The notes under the pieces: model-generated
Told to the model about the DNA's origin: nothing
Database searches by the model: none
Seen by the model: the letters and a program-made list of their open reading frames with translations, nothing else
Made by a program: the position numbers and the translations under genes
From: Microbacterium sufflavum
Lineage (GTDB): Bacteria > Actinomycetota > Actinomycetes > Actinomycetales > Microbacteriaceae
Assembly: GCF_023101165.1 (NCBI RefSeq)
Contig: NZ_CP078076.1
Span: 2,170,001-2,234,000 of the forward strand
Reading direction: 5' to 3'
DNA length: 64,000 nucleotides
Shown here: positions 29,285-38,323 of the stretch, one piece after another
Position numbering within the stretch: the stretch's first letter is position 1
Layout: each line of letters starts with the position of its first letter

Positions 29285-29792
29285 ACGACGCCGCCCATTC
29301 GGCGACGCGGCGCGCGCTCTCCTCGTCCGAGAGGTCTTCGACCCTGGTCATGATCGACCATCGCACGCCGAAGGGGTCGCGGATGCTGGCGAAGCGGTCG
29401 CCCGACACGAAGTGCATCGCGGGCTCGCGCACGGTGGCACCGGCGGCCACGGCGCGCTCGACCACGGCATCGACGTCGGGCACGTAGAGGCCGAGGGAAT
29501 AGCAGGCGTCGTCGCCGGCGGGCGGCGGCACGAGGTGGTAGTCGGGACTGGGCTCGCCCAGTTGCAGTCGACCGGTGCCGAAGTCGAGGTCGGCGTGGGC
29601 CACGACGTCGCCGAACTCGGTCACGTCGATCACGCGGGCTCCGAACACGTCGCGGTAGAACGCGAGCGCACCGGCGGCGTCGGGGATCGCGAGGAACGGG
29701 GTGAGCGAGGTCACGCCGTGCGGGCGGCCGTCGGTCGTGTGCGCACCGGTCACGCCGGTGACGGGCAGGTCTGCGGGTGTCTGATCGGTCAT
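29256..29792 (-). CDS. VOC-family protein (glyoxalase/PhnB-like)
   Basis: The 178-residue protein has a vicinal-oxygen-chelate fold like PhnB-type proteins: LTPFLAIPDAAGALAFYRDVFGARV, DLDFGTGRLQLGEP and SIRDPFGVRWSIMT. The metal ligand pattern is not the classical glyoxalase I set, so a lyase role is unproven. I start it at ATG 29792 (MTDQTPADLP) because TACCGT lies 6 nt upstream; a longer frame from 29852 would run through this promoter. It is divergent from the AraC-type gene and overlaps the SGNH gene at its 3' end. Confidence 0.85.
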   Translation of the reverse strand: MTDQTPADLPVTGVTGAHTTDGRPHGVTSLTPFLAIPDAAGALAFYRDVFGARVIDVTEFGDVVAHADLDFGTGRLQLGEPSPDYHLVPPPAGDDACYSLGLYVPDVDAVVERAVAAGATVREPAMHFVSGDRFASIRDPFGVRWSIMTRVEDLSDEESARRVAEWAASFSAGQADAS

Positions 29793-29798
29793 GTCGCC

Positions 29799-29804
29799 AC
29801 GGTA
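29799..29804 (-). promoter_or_regulatory. Leaderless -10 box, VOC gene
   Basis: TACCGT on the minus strand, 6 nt before ATG 29792. Confidence 0.6.
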
Positions 29805-29875
29805 GATCGTGCGGCGCGCCGGGCGCTTGAAGATGCGCGACACGGGCGCCACGGCGTCGCGTCGGCGGTGCCCCC

Positions 29876-29881
29876 TACGCT
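29876..29881 (+). promoter_or_regulatory. Leaderless -10 box, AraC-type gene
   Basis: TACGCT, 6 nt before ATG 29888. Confidence 0.65.
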
Positions 29882-29887
29882 GAGCGC

Positions 29888-30667
29888 ATGGTGAATCCGA
29901 CCAGGGGTGTGCTGTATCCCGCGCGATTGCCGCAGTTCCACCGCCTGCCCGCTCCGCCCGAGGTCCGGCACCTCGTGGCGTGGTTCTGGATCCCGGAGTG
30001 GGACATCGAGCCCGGACGCTCCTCCCGGCAGGAGGTGGTGTCGTATCCGGCGCTCAACCTCGTGGTCGAGCCCGACGCCGTTACGCTGTCCGGCGCGACC
30101 ACCCGCCTGTTCCACCGCGACCTGAGCGGGCGCGGCTGGGCCGTCGGCGCCCTCCTGCGTCCGGCCGCGGTGCCCGCGCTCGAGCCCGATCCGGCAGCCC
30201 TCGTCGACACCGCCCGCGCGGTCGCGGCACCGGAGCTGCACGACGGGGTGTCGGCGGCGATGTCGACGGGGGAGGGGCACCGGGAGCGCGCGGTCGCGGC
30301 GTTCTCCCGCTGGCTCGTGGCGAACGCGCCGGCGGACGACGACGATGCCCGAGGCGCGAACGCCGTGTTCGACGCCCTGTTCGGCGACGGGGCGGCGCTG
30401 ACCCCCGAGGAGGCCGCGACGCGCCTGGCGGTGTCGGTGCGCACCCTGCAGCGCCTCACCCGACGGCACGTGGGGCTGTCGCCCGCGGCCATGATCCGTC
30501 GCCGACGGTTGCAGGAGGCCGCGCAGCGCGTGCGCGATGAGCCCGCGGTCGACCTGGCGTCGCTCGCGGCCGAGCTCGGGTACGCCGACCACGCGCATCT
30601 GACCCGGGACTTCCGGGCCGTGCTGGGCATCGCTCCGCGGGGCTACCGTTCCGCGCTGCGGGAGTGA
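29888..30667 (+). CDS. AraC-family transcriptional regulator
   Basis: The 259-residue regulator has a C-terminal double helix-turn-helix (about residues 165-255) with RLAVSVRTLQRLTRRHVGLSP and the signature LGYADHAHLTRDFRAVLGIAPRGYR. The N-terminal part (HRLPAPPEVRHLVAWFWIPEWD, then SYPALNLVVEP) resembles the DUF6597 sensor found in many actinobacterial AraC proteins. TACGCT lies 6 nt before the ATG. It is divergent from the VOC gene, which is a plausible target, and overlaps the convergent APC permease by 25 bp. Confidence 0.9.
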   Translation: MVNPTRGVLYPARLPQFHRLPAPPEVRHLVAWFWIPEWDIEPGRSSRQEVVSYPALNLVVEPDAVTLSGATTRLFHRDLSGRGWAVGALLRPAAVPALEPDPAALVDTARAVAAPELHDGVSAAMSTGEGHRERAVAAFSRWLVANAPADDDDARGANAVFDALFGDGAALTPEEAATRLAVSVRTLQRLTRRHVGLSPAAMIRRRRLQEAAQRVRDEPAVDLASLAAELGYADHAHLTRDFRAVLGIAPRGYRSALRE

Positions 30668-31899
30668 TCGGCGCGCCGTTCGAGCCGCAGCCGCACGAGT
30701 CGATAGGCCACCCCGGCGACGACCACGGCCGTTCCGATGAGGGACGCCGCCACGGGCAGCGTGTTCACGAGCACCAGGCAGCCGAGCGCGCCGACCACCT
30801 GGAGCGCGCGCGGCGACCGTCGGGCGGCACCGCGCTGACGGAAGGCCGCGGCATTGGCGATCAGGTAGTAGAGCAGCACCCCGAACGAGGAGAAGCCGAT
30901 CGCGGTGCGCAGGTCGGCCGTCAGCACCAGCGCGATCACGAGCGCCGCGAGCACGAGTTCCGCGCGCTGGGGCACCTGATGCCGGGCGTCGATGCGGGAC
31001 AGGAACCGCGGCAGGTCGCCCTCCCTGGCCATCGCGAGCACCGTGCGTCCGATGCCGGTGAGCAGCGCCAGGAGTGCCCCGAGGGACGCGGCCGCCGCGG
31101 CGATCCGCACCAGGGGCGTCGCCCACGACCAGCCGGCGGCGACGAGCACGTCCGCCAGCGGCGCGGTCGCGCCCTGCACATCGGCGCCGAGCACCAGCAC
31201 CACGGTGAGGCCGACCAGCGCATAGACGACCACGGCGCCGCCGAGGGCCAGGGCGATCGCGCGGGGGATCGTGCGCGCGGGGTCGGTGACCTCCTCGCCC
31301 ATCGTCGCGATCCGGGCGTAGCCGGCGAATGCGAAGAACAGCAGCCCGGCTCCCTGGAGCACGCCGTACGCGGTCGCGTCGGGCAGCGGGGCGGGGGTCG
31401 AGGTGGGAGCGGCGCCGAGCCCGAGGATCACCACGACCGCGAGGCCGAGCAGGGAGCAGGCGACGAGGATCCGGGTCAGCAGCGCGGTGCGGGTGACGCC
31501 GAAGCAGTTGACGACCGCGAGCGCCGCGACGGCGAGCACCGCGACCGGCGTCTGCCAGGCGGGCGGGACGGCGTAGGCGGCGAACGTCATCGCCATGGCC
31601 GCGCAGCTCGCGATCTTGCCGATCACGAAGCTCCAGCCGGCGACGAAGCCCCACCACGGGCCGATCTCGGCGCGCGCGTAGGCGTACGTGCCGCCCGCGA
31701 CCGGGTGGACGGCGGCGAGCTGTGCCGACGCGGTGGCGTTGCAGTAGGCCACGACGGCGGCGATCGCGAGGGCGATCAGGATGCCGCTGCCCGCGACGCC
31801 GATGGCCGGGGCCCACACGGCGAACACGCCGGCGCCGATCATCGAGCCGAGGCCGATCGCGACGGCGTCGGCGAGGGTCAGGCGTCGGGCGAGGGGCAC
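30643..31899 (-). CDS. APC-family amino acid permease
   Basis: The 418-residue permease has 12 predicted helices and the APC opening TLADAVAIGLGSMIGAGVF, with the unwound GSMIGAG stretch of helix 1 that binds substrate, and FAFAGYARIATMGEEV in helix 6. It imports or exchanges amino acids or amines with protons; substrate is not evident. The start is GTG 31899, preceded at 6 nt by GACGAT. The reading frame continues upstream but is not protein-like. It faces the AraC-type gene tail to tail with a 25-bp overlap. Confidence 0.88.
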   Translation of the reverse strand: MPLARRLTLADAVAIGLGSMIGAGVFAVWAPAIGVAGSGILIALAIAAVVAYCNATASAQLAAVHPVAGGTYAYARAEIGPWWGFVAGWSFVIGKIASCAAMAMTFAAYAVPPAWQTPVAVLAVAALAVVNCFGVTRTALLTRILVACSLLGLAVVVILGLGAAPTSTPAPLPDATAYGVLQGAGLLFFAFAGYARIATMGEEVTDPARTIPRAIALALGGAVVVYALVGLTVVLVLGADVQGATAPLADVLVAAGWSWATPLVRIAAAAASLGALLALLTGIGRTVLAMAREGDLPRFLSRIDARHQVPQRAELVLAALVIALVLTADLRTAIGFSSFGVLLYYLIANAAAFRQRGAARRSPRALQVVGALGCLVLVNTLPVAASLIGTAVVVAGVAYRLVRLRLERRADHSRSAER

Positions 31900-31905
31900 G
31901 CGGCC

Positions 31906-31911
31906 ATCGTC
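31906..31911 (-). promoter_or_regulatory. Leaderless -10 box, APC permease
   Basis: GACGAT on the minus strand, 6 nt before GTG 31899. Confidence 0.5.
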
Positions 31912-31940
31912 CCACGTGCCGGTGAACGGCCGGTGTCGCG

Positions 31941-32411
31941 TCAGCGGCGGGCGGCGGTGACGCGCTTCTTCTCGCGGATGTACACCTGGCGCCGCACCCT
32001 CGCCACGGTGTCGCCGTCGCGGTCGGTGATCACGGTCTCGAACCACTCGAGCACCTTGCCGCCGCCGTGGGCGCGCTGCCGCAGCTCCTCCGCCTTCTCC
32101 CGCGGCACCGAGAACTCGGCCGTGAGCACGCCGCGTCCCGGCTTGATGAACTCGATCTCGCCGCGGGTGTCCCACACCACGTAGTCGCGCCCGAGCTGGT
32201 GCATCACGAGCATGAAGAAGTACGGGTCGGTCATGGCCGACATGGAGCCGCCGAACGCCGTCTTGACGTAGTTGCGGGTGAAGACGTTGACGTGCAGCTC
32301 GACGGTCGCGTGGGTCCAGTCCTCGCTGAACCGGCGCACGCGGATGCCGCTGAACAGGTTCGGGATCCACAGGCTCATGCCGACCGCGAGGCGGCGGGGG
32401 GTGATGCGCAT
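31941..32411 (-). CDS. Hotdog-fold DUF4442 protein (thioesterase-like)
   Basis: The 156-residue protein matches the DUF4442 hotdog group: GIRVRRFSEDWTHATVELHV, then NYVKTAFGGSMSAMTDPYF as the central helix, and WDTRGEIEFIKPGRG. Such proteins resemble the PaaI and YiiD thioesterases and may cleave acyl-CoA; none of the sequence proves this. CACACT sits 6 nt before the ATG. It is divergent from the GntR-type regulator with 100 bp between the two starts. Confidence 0.85.
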   Translation of the reverse strand: MRITPRRLAVGMSLWIPNLFSGIRVRRFSEDWTHATVELHVNVFTRNYVKTAFGGSMSAMTDPYFFMLVMHQLGRDYVVWDTRGEIEFIKPGRGVLTAEFSVPREKAEELRQRAHGGGKVLEWFETVITDRDGDTVARVRRQVYIREKKRVTAARR

Positions 32412-32417
32412 GAGGTC

Positions 32418-32423
32418 AGTGTG
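32418..32423 (-). promoter_or_regulatory. Leaderless -10 box, DUF4442 gene
   Basis: CACACT on the minus strand, 6 nt before ATG 32411. Confidence 0.45.
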
Positions 32424-32460
32424 GAGGATGCGGCGGCGACCGGCGAAGACGTCTGGAGGG

Positions 32461-32511
32461 TTGGCACAGTTGTTCTAGTTGACATAGAATAAGTAGCGAT
32501 AGGAGGTCGCC
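32461..32511 (+). promoter_or_regulatory. Promoter and operator of the GntR/DUF1648/CPBP operon
   Basis: A TTGGCA (32461-32466) and TAGAAT (32485-32490) pair at 18-bp spacing lies before an AGGAGG site (32501-32506). The inverted repeat TTCTA-N7-TAGAA (32473-32489) overlaps the spacer and -10 box, a fitting place for autorepression by the GntR-type product. Confidence 0.6.
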
Positions 32512-32967
32512 ATGCTGATCCGCGTCGACGTCGACAGTCCGCACGCGCTGTACGACCAGGTCGCCGCGTCCATCCGGGCGGACATCCTGGCGGGCGCGCT
32601 CACTCCGGGCGACCGGCTGCCCGCGGCGCGCGACGTCGCGACTGCGCTCGACATCAACCAGCACACGGTGCTGCACGCCTACCAGCGGCTGCGCGACGAG
32701 GGTCTCGTCGACCTCCGGCGCGGCAGGGGCGCGGTGATCGCGGCCTCTGCGGCCCCGCTGGTCGAGCTCGCGCACGAGATCGACGGACTCGTCCGTCGTG
32801 CCGCCGCGGTGGGGGTCTCCGCCGAGACGCTCGCCGGCATCGTCCGCACCCACCGCGCTCCCGTCGACGACCGGAGCGCCCGCGCCGCACAGCGGACCAC
32901 ACCGCGCACCACACCGCGCACCACACCGCGCACCACACCGCGCACCACAGAGGAGGATTCGCCATGA
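32512..32967 (+). CDS. GntR-family regulator (YtrA type) with TTPR-repeat tail
   Basis: The 151-residue regulator has a winged helix-turn-helix at residues 10-75 (LYDQVAASIRADILAGALTPGDRLPAARDVA). A short helical dimerisation tail follows, as in YtrA-type GntR proteins that control transporters without binding sugar-like ligands. The last 25 residues hold four exact Thr-Thr-Pro-Arg units from a 12-bp tandem DNA repeat (32896-32943). An AGGAGG site serves its ATG. Its stop overlaps the start of the DUF1648 gene, so it heads a three-gene operon that it probably represses. Confidence 0.9.
   Translation: MLIRVDVDSPHALYDQVAASIRADILAGALTPGDRLPAARDVATALDINQHTVLHAYQRLRDEGLVDLRRGRGAVIAASAAPLVELAHEIDGLVRRAAAVGVSAETLAGIVRTHRAPVDDRSARAAQRTTPRTTPRTTPRTTPRTTEEDSP
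32896..32949 (+). repeat. 12-bp in-frame tandem repeat (four units plus half)
   Basis: ACCACACCGCGC occurs four times without a mismatch from 32896 to 32943, then ACCACA. It encodes Thr-Thr-Pro-Arg in the GntR tail and ends 4 bp before the GAGGAGG ribosome site of the next gene. The unit length keeps frame, so copy number could vary without breaking the protein. Confidence 0.9.
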
Positions 32968-34034
32968 CGACCCACGACCTCACCCGCACGCCGCCCGCGC
33001 TGCTGCGGCGGGCGCGCCTCCTCTTCGTCCTGGTCGCGGTCGCCGTACCCGTGGTCATCACGGCCATCGCCGCCGCGGTGCTGCTGTCCTGGCTGCCCTC
33101 GCTCCCCGGCACCGTCGCGGTGCACTGGGGTCTCGACGGCGCCGACCGCTTCGGTGCCCCGATCGTCTACCTCTGGCTGCTCCTCGGTGTCGGGCTCGGC
33201 CTCCCGCTCCTGATGGCCGCGACCACGCTCGCCGCGGTGGCTGCGCACTGGGGCGGAGCCGCCCGGCTGATGGGTGCGCTCGCGGCCGGCATGTCCGGGT
33301 TCGCGGCGGTGCTGAGCCTCGGGTCGCTGTGGATCCAGCGCGACCTCGCGTCGATCGCCGAGGTCCCGGGCATCGGCGTCATGACGGCGCTCGCGTTCGC
33401 CGCTCTCCTCGTCACCGGAGGTGTCGCCTGGCTCATTCAGCCCAGGGTGAGGCCCGAGCCCGGGCGCACGCTCGAGCCGCGGCACGTCGTGCGGGTGGCC
33501 GACGGGGAACGGGTGGTCTGGGTGGGCACCACGACCATGCCCCGCGGGGCCCTGGCCTTCCTTCTGGTCGTCCTCCTCGGGCTGACCGCGCTGGCGGTGT
33601 GGATGCTCGCGGGCGGCATCACCGGGGCGTGGATCGCGGTCCTGGTGACCGTGGTGGTGGCGTTCGCCGTGGCCGCGACGGCGTCGTTCCGGGTCCGTGT
33701 GACACCCGAGGGCCTCACGGCGCAGGCTCCGCTCGGCTGGCCGCGTCAGCGCATCCCGGTCGACCGCATCGTGTCCGCGCGAGCCGTGACCGTCTCGCCG
33801 TTCGGGGAGTTCGGCGGATGGGGGTGGCGCTTCTCGCCGGACGGCCGCAGCGGCATCGTGATGCGACAGGGCTCCGCGATCGAGGTGGCGCGCCGCGACC
33901 ACGGACCGTTCATCGTGACGATCGACGGGGCGGCGGAGGCCGCGGCACTGCTGCAGGCCTACGTCGATCAGGCCGCCGCGCGGACGGACCACGGGGGAGG
34001 GCCCGACGGGGCGACCGAGAGGAGTGGACGATGA
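32964..34034 (+). CDS. DUF1648-domain membrane protein
   Basis: The 356-residue protein has a hydrophobic helix near residue 20-45 followed by LPSLPGTVAVHWGLDGADRFG, the DUF1648 signature. Further helices lie near residues 60-85, 95-115, 125-145 and 190-230. The C-terminal cytoplasmic part (PLGWPRQRIPVDRIVSARAV) resembles a PH-like or DUF1648-linked beta domain. DUF1648 occurs in SdpI-type immunity proteins. It is the middle gene of an operon with GntR and CPBP genes, each joined by 4-bp overlaps. Role inferred: envelope immunity or signalling. Confidence 0.82.
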   Translation: MTTHDLTRTPPALLRRARLLFVLVAVAVPVVITAIAAAVLLSWLPSLPGTVAVHWGLDGADRFGAPIVYLWLLLGVGLGLPLLMAATTLAAVAAHWGGAARLMGALAAGMSGFAAVLSLGSLWIQRDLASIAEVPGIGVMTALAFAALLVTGGVAWLIQPRVRPEPGRTLEPRHVVRVADGERVVWVGTTTMPRGALAFLLVVLLGLTALAVWMLAGGITGAWIAVLVTVVVAFAVAATASFRVRVTPEGLTAQAPLGWPRQRIPVDRIVSARAVTVSPFGEFGGWGWRFSPDGRSGIVMRQGSAIEVARRDHGPFIVTIDGAAEAAALLQAYVDQAAARTDHGGGPDGATERSGR

Positions 34035-35023
34035 CCGTCGACGACACGACGCGCGACGCGGAGGGAGCCGTGACGCGCGTGCCGTGGGCCGCGGTGCTCG
34101 TGTTCATCGCGACAGCCTGCGGGCTCGCCTGGCTGGTCGCCCTGCCGCTCTGGCTGGGTGCGGGGCTCGCTGAGCCGATCTCGACGCTCCTGCTGCCGGC
34201 CATGATGCTGACGCCCGCCCTCGCGACGCTGCTCGTGGTGTTCGTGATGCGGGTGCCCAGGCCGGGTGCGCGCCTGGGCTTCCTGGGGCTCTGGCCGCTG
34301 CGCCCGGCGAAGCGCGTCGTGTGGCTCCTGGTCGCGGCGTGGCTGATCCCCCCGCTGCTGGTGGCGCTCGGCATCCTGGTCTCCGCCGCCCTCGGCTGGG
34401 TGCGGCTCGACCCGACGTCCGGGGCGTTCGCGGCCGAGCTGGCACGGGCGCTCCCCGCCGGCACGCCGATGCCGCCGGTCGAGGTCGTGGTGTTCGCGCA
34501 GCTCGCGATGATCCCGCTCGGCGCGCTGGTCAACGCGGGGTTCGCGTTCGGTGAGGAACTGGGGTGGCGCGGGTGGCTGCTGCCCGCCCTGCGTCCGCTG
34601 GGCACCTGGCCGGCACTGCTGCTCAGCGGTGTCATCTGGGGTCTCTGGCACAGTCCGGTGATCCTGCTCGGCTACAACTTCGGTCGCACCGACGTCACCG
34701 GCGTGCTGTTCATGGTCGGCGGGTGCGTCGCGTGGGGTGTGCTGTTCGGCTGGCTGCGCCTGCGCTCCGGGTCGGTGTGGCCGGCGGTCGTCGCGCACGG
34801 TTCGCTGAACGCCGCGGCCGGGATGGTGGTGCTGTTCGCCGCGACACAGCCCGACCTCGCGCTGGCGGGACCGCTGGGTGTCGCGGCCTGGCTGGTCGCG
34901 GCGGTGGTGATCCTCGTGCTGCTGCTGACCGGGCAGTTCCGGGTGCAGCCGCCGCTCGCGCCGCGGCGAGCCGGAGCAGCGGCGGCGACGCTTGACGCGC
35001 CGCGTGCGCCGGGGGTTGGCTGA
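34031..35023 (+). CDS. CPBP-family intramembrane metalloprotease (Abi type)
   Basis: The 330-residue membrane protein has eight or so helices and the complete CPBP motif set: EELGWR (Glu175, Glu176, Arg180), WGLWHSP with His207, and VVAHGSLN with His256 and Asn260. The family includes the Rce1 CAAX proteases and bacteriocin-immunity proteins. All presumed catalytic residues are present, so activity is likely. The start at ATG 34031 overlaps the DUF1648 stop. As last gene of the GntR operon it suggests an immunity or stress module. Confidence 0.9.
   Translation: MTVDDTTRDAEGAVTRVPWAAVLVFIATACGLAWLVALPLWLGAGLAEPISTLLLPAMMLTPALATLLVVFVMRVPRPGARLGFLGLWPLRPAKRVVWLLVAAWLIPPLLVALGILVSAALGWVRLDPTSGAFAAELARALPAGTPMPPVEVVVFAQLAMIPLGALVNAGFAFGEELGWRGWLLPALRPLGTWPALLLSGVIWGLWHSPVILLGYNFGRTDVTGVLFMVGGCVAWGVLFGWLRLRSGSVWPAVVAHGSLNAAAGMVVLFAATQPDLALAGPLGVAAWLVAAVVILVLLLTGQFRVQPPLAPRRAGAAAATLDAPRAPGVG
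34992..35021 (+). promoter_or_regulatory. Leaderless promoter, O-methyltransferase
   Basis: TTGACG, 18 bp, TTGGCT, then 6 nt to ATG 35028; it lies inside the end of the CPBP gene. Confidence 0.6.
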
Positions 35024-35027
35024 GCGC

Positions 35028-35687
35028 ATGGACTCCACCCCCGCCGCCTGGGCCGACGCCGACACCTTCCTCGCCGAGCAGCTCCTGGAGCCCGATCCCG
35101 CGCTCGACGCGGCGCTCGCCGCCCAACGGGCCGCCGGGCTGCCCGAGATCGAGGTCGCGCCCCTGGCGGGCAAGCTGCTGAACCTGCTGGTGCGGTTGAG
35201 CGGGGCGCGGCGGGTGCTGGAGATCGGCACACTCGGCGGCTACTCCACGATCTGGCTCGCACGCGCCGTGGGAGAGGAGGGACGGGTCGTGACGGTCGAG
35301 GCCGAGGCGGACAACGCCGCGGTGGCCAGGGCGAGCCTCGATGCGGCCGGTGTCGGCGAACGGGTGGACATCCGCATCGGCCGCGGCGCCGACGTGCTCC
35401 CGACGCTGGTGGGCGGGTTCGACCTGGTGTTCATCGACGCCGACAAGGAGTCCAACACCGTGTACCTGGACTGGGCCGCGCGGCTCGGTCATCCCGGCAC
35501 CGTGGTCGTGCTCGACAACATCGGCCGCGACGGTGAGATCGTGCGCGAGGACTCGACCGATCCGAAGGTCATCGGCACCAGGGAGGGCCTGCGGATGCTG
35601 GGGGAGGACCCGCGGTTCGATGCGACCGCGCTGCAGACCGTGGGGCTGAAGGGCTGGGACGGCGTCGCACTGGCCCTCGTGGTCTGA
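35028..35687 (+). CDS. O-methyltransferase (SAM-dependent, family 3)
   Basis: The 219-residue protein is of the caffeoyl-CoA/catechol O-methyltransferase type. The SAM site is VLEIGTLGGYSTIWLA (motif I), EAEADNAAVA supplies the acidic ribose contact, and DLVFIDADKESN holds the metal-binding acidic cluster, followed by DNIGRDG. It should methylate a catechol-like hydroxyl with a divalent metal. It starts 4 bp after the CPBP stop, yet has its own promoter: TTGACG (34992-34997), 18 bp, TTGGCT (35016-35021), then 6 nt to the ATG. Confidence 0.92.
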   Translation: MDSTPAAWADADTFLAEQLLEPDPALDAALAAQRAAGLPEIEVAPLAGKLLNLLVRLSGARRVLEIGTLGGYSTIWLARAVGEEGRVVTVEAEADNAAVARASLDAAGVGERVDIRIGRGADVLPTLVGGFDLVFIDADKESNTVYLDWAARLGHPGTVVVLDNIGRDGEIVREDSTDPKVIGTREGLRMLGEDPRFDATALQTVGLKGWDGVALALVV

Positions 35688-35751
35688 CCCGGCCCGCGCG
35701 CGGCATCCACCCGGCGCCGCCTGTCACCCCGGCGCCGTCCGAGCCCGGGGC

Positions 35752-35757
35752 TAGACT
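35752..35757 (+). promoter_or_regulatory. -10 box for eno
   Basis: TAGACT lies 56 bp upstream of the eno GTG, giving a leader of about 50 nt with an AAGGAG ribosome site. Unlike many neighbours, eno is therefore not leaderless. Confidence 0.5.
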
Positions 35758-35798
35758 GGGGCGCGGATCGACGACGCTCCACACAACCTTTTCCCTGA

Positions 35799-37094
<1,296 letters not shown>

Positions 37095-37169
37095 GCGCAC
37101 ACACAGTGACAGAGCCGCGTGAGCCGCGGCAGGACGACGCCGCCGAAGCGGCATGACGGAGGAGGAGCC

Positions 37170-37736
37170 GTGGCACGACGACCGGCTCCTCCTTCGTCGT
37201 CGTCGAACGCGTCTCCGCGCCCCGCGACGGCCAAGACCGCACGGCCGGCACCGTCCGCGAAGCCGGGGCGTCGAGCGCCACGGAGCGCGGAGGGCGCCGC
37301 GCCGCGGGTGGACGTGCGGGAGTGGGCGTCGGGGATCCGACTGTCCGCGTTCTCTGCGATCATGCTGTCGCTCGTGGTGCTCGGCGCCTGGGTGCTGGTC
37401 CCCACGCTCGGGACGTTCATCGACCAGCGGCAGAAGATCGCGGCGCTGGAGGCCTCGGTGCAGGTCAGCGAGGCCGAGATCGCCGCGCTCTCCGCCGAGC
37501 GCGATCGGTGGGACGATCCCGCCTACATCACGACCCAGGCGCGCGAGCGCCTGTATTACGTCAAGCCCGGCGAGGTCGTGTACCTGATCGACAACGACCT
37601 CGATCCGTCGGCGCTGCCGCGGGAGCAGGAACCGGTGAGCGACACCCTGGAGGAGCGCCCCGCGGACTGGATGCCGCAGCTGCTGCGCACGCTCGTGTCC
37701 GCCGGCCTCAGCGACACCGTGGCCGTCACCCGCTGA
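37170..37736 (+). CDS. Septum formation initiator, FtsB/DivIC-like
   Basis: The 188-residue bitopic division protein has a basic, Pro/Ala/Ser-rich cytoplasmic N-terminus (about 55 residues). One membrane helix follows (LSAFSAIMLSLVVLGAWVLV), then a coiled coil (QRQKIAALEASVQVSEAEIAAL) and the family end DDPAYITTQARERLYYVKPGE. It would join FtsL and FtsQ at the divisome. I chose GTG 37170 for its GGAGG site at 7 nt. It follows eno by 75 bp. Confidence 0.92.
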   Translation: MARRPAPPSSSSNASPRPATAKTARPAPSAKPGRRAPRSAEGAAPRVDVREWASGIRLSAFSAIMLSLVVLGAWVLVPTLGTFIDQRQKIAALEASVQVSEAEIAALSAERDRWDDPAYITTQARERLYYVKPGEVVYLIDNDLDPSALPREQEPVSDTLEERPADWMPQLLRTLVSAGLSDTVAVTR

Positions 37737-37771
37737 GCTTCCGCTCCGAGCATCCTCCCTGGAGCCTCCCC

Positions 37772-37777
37772 TACGCT
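37772..37777 (+). promoter_or_regulatory. Leaderless -10 box, DUF501 gene
   Basis: TACGCT, 6 nt before GTG 37784. Confidence 0.65.
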
Positions 37778-37783
37778 GGTGTG

Positions 37784-38323
37784 GTGACGACGCCCCCGTT
37801 CCCCGCCCCCACGCCCGCCGAACTCGCCGTCGTGTCCGCGCAGCTCGGCCGCCCCGCGCGGGGAGTGGTCGGGATCGCGGCGCGGTGCCGCTGCGGCAAC
37901 CCGACGGTGGTCGCCACCACGCCGCGGCTTCCGGACGGGACGCCGTTCCCCACGTTCTACTACCTGACCCATCCCGCGGCGACCGCGGCCATGTCGACGC
38001 TCGAGGCCACGCATGTGATGCCGGAGCTCGCCGCTCTGCTGGACGACGATGCGGAGGTCGCCGAGGCGTATCGCGCGGCGCACGACGCGTACCTGGCCGA
38101 TCGCGCGCAGTTCGGTGAGGTTCCGGAGATCGACGGCATCTCGGCGGGCGGCATGCCCACCCGCGTCAAGTGCCTGCACGCTCTCGCCGGGCACGCCCTC
38201 GCGGCCGGCCCCGGTGTGAACCCGATCGGCGACGCGGCGCTCGAGCGCTCGTCGTGGTCGCCCGAGGTCTGCCGCTGCGAGGACCCCGGTGCGGCTGTGC
38301 GCGAGGCGGCGCGGTCGGCATGA
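37784..38323 (+). CDS. DUF501 protein
   Basis: The 179-residue product belongs to DUF501, found in nearly all actinobacteria after the FtsB-like gene. It starts near AVVSAQLGRPARGVVGIAARC and has a Cys-rich core (CRCGNPTVVATTPRL), then TFYYLTHP and the terminal CRCEDPG, suggesting metal binding. GTG 37784 is 6 nt after TACGCT, so it can be expressed leaderless apart from eno. In many relatives a ppx gene follows; here a subtilase follows with a 4-bp overlap. Function unknown. Confidence 0.9.
   Translation: MTTPPFPAPTPAELAVVSAQLGRPARGVVGIAARCRCGNPTVVATTPRLPDGTPFPTFYYLTHPAATAAMSTLEATHVMPELAALLDDDAEVAEAYRAAHDAYLADRAQFGEVPEIDGISAGGMPTRVKCLHALAGHALAAGPGVNPIGDAALERSSWSPEVCRCEDPGAAVREAARSA

Noticed and set aside
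32896..32949. Possible CRISPR-like array
   Set aside because: Units are only 12 bp, directly adjacent, and in frame within a gene; there are no spacers.
37119..37169. ATG 37119 as start of the FtsB-like gene
   Set aside because: It lacks a ribosome site, while GTG 37170 has GGAGG at 7 nt.
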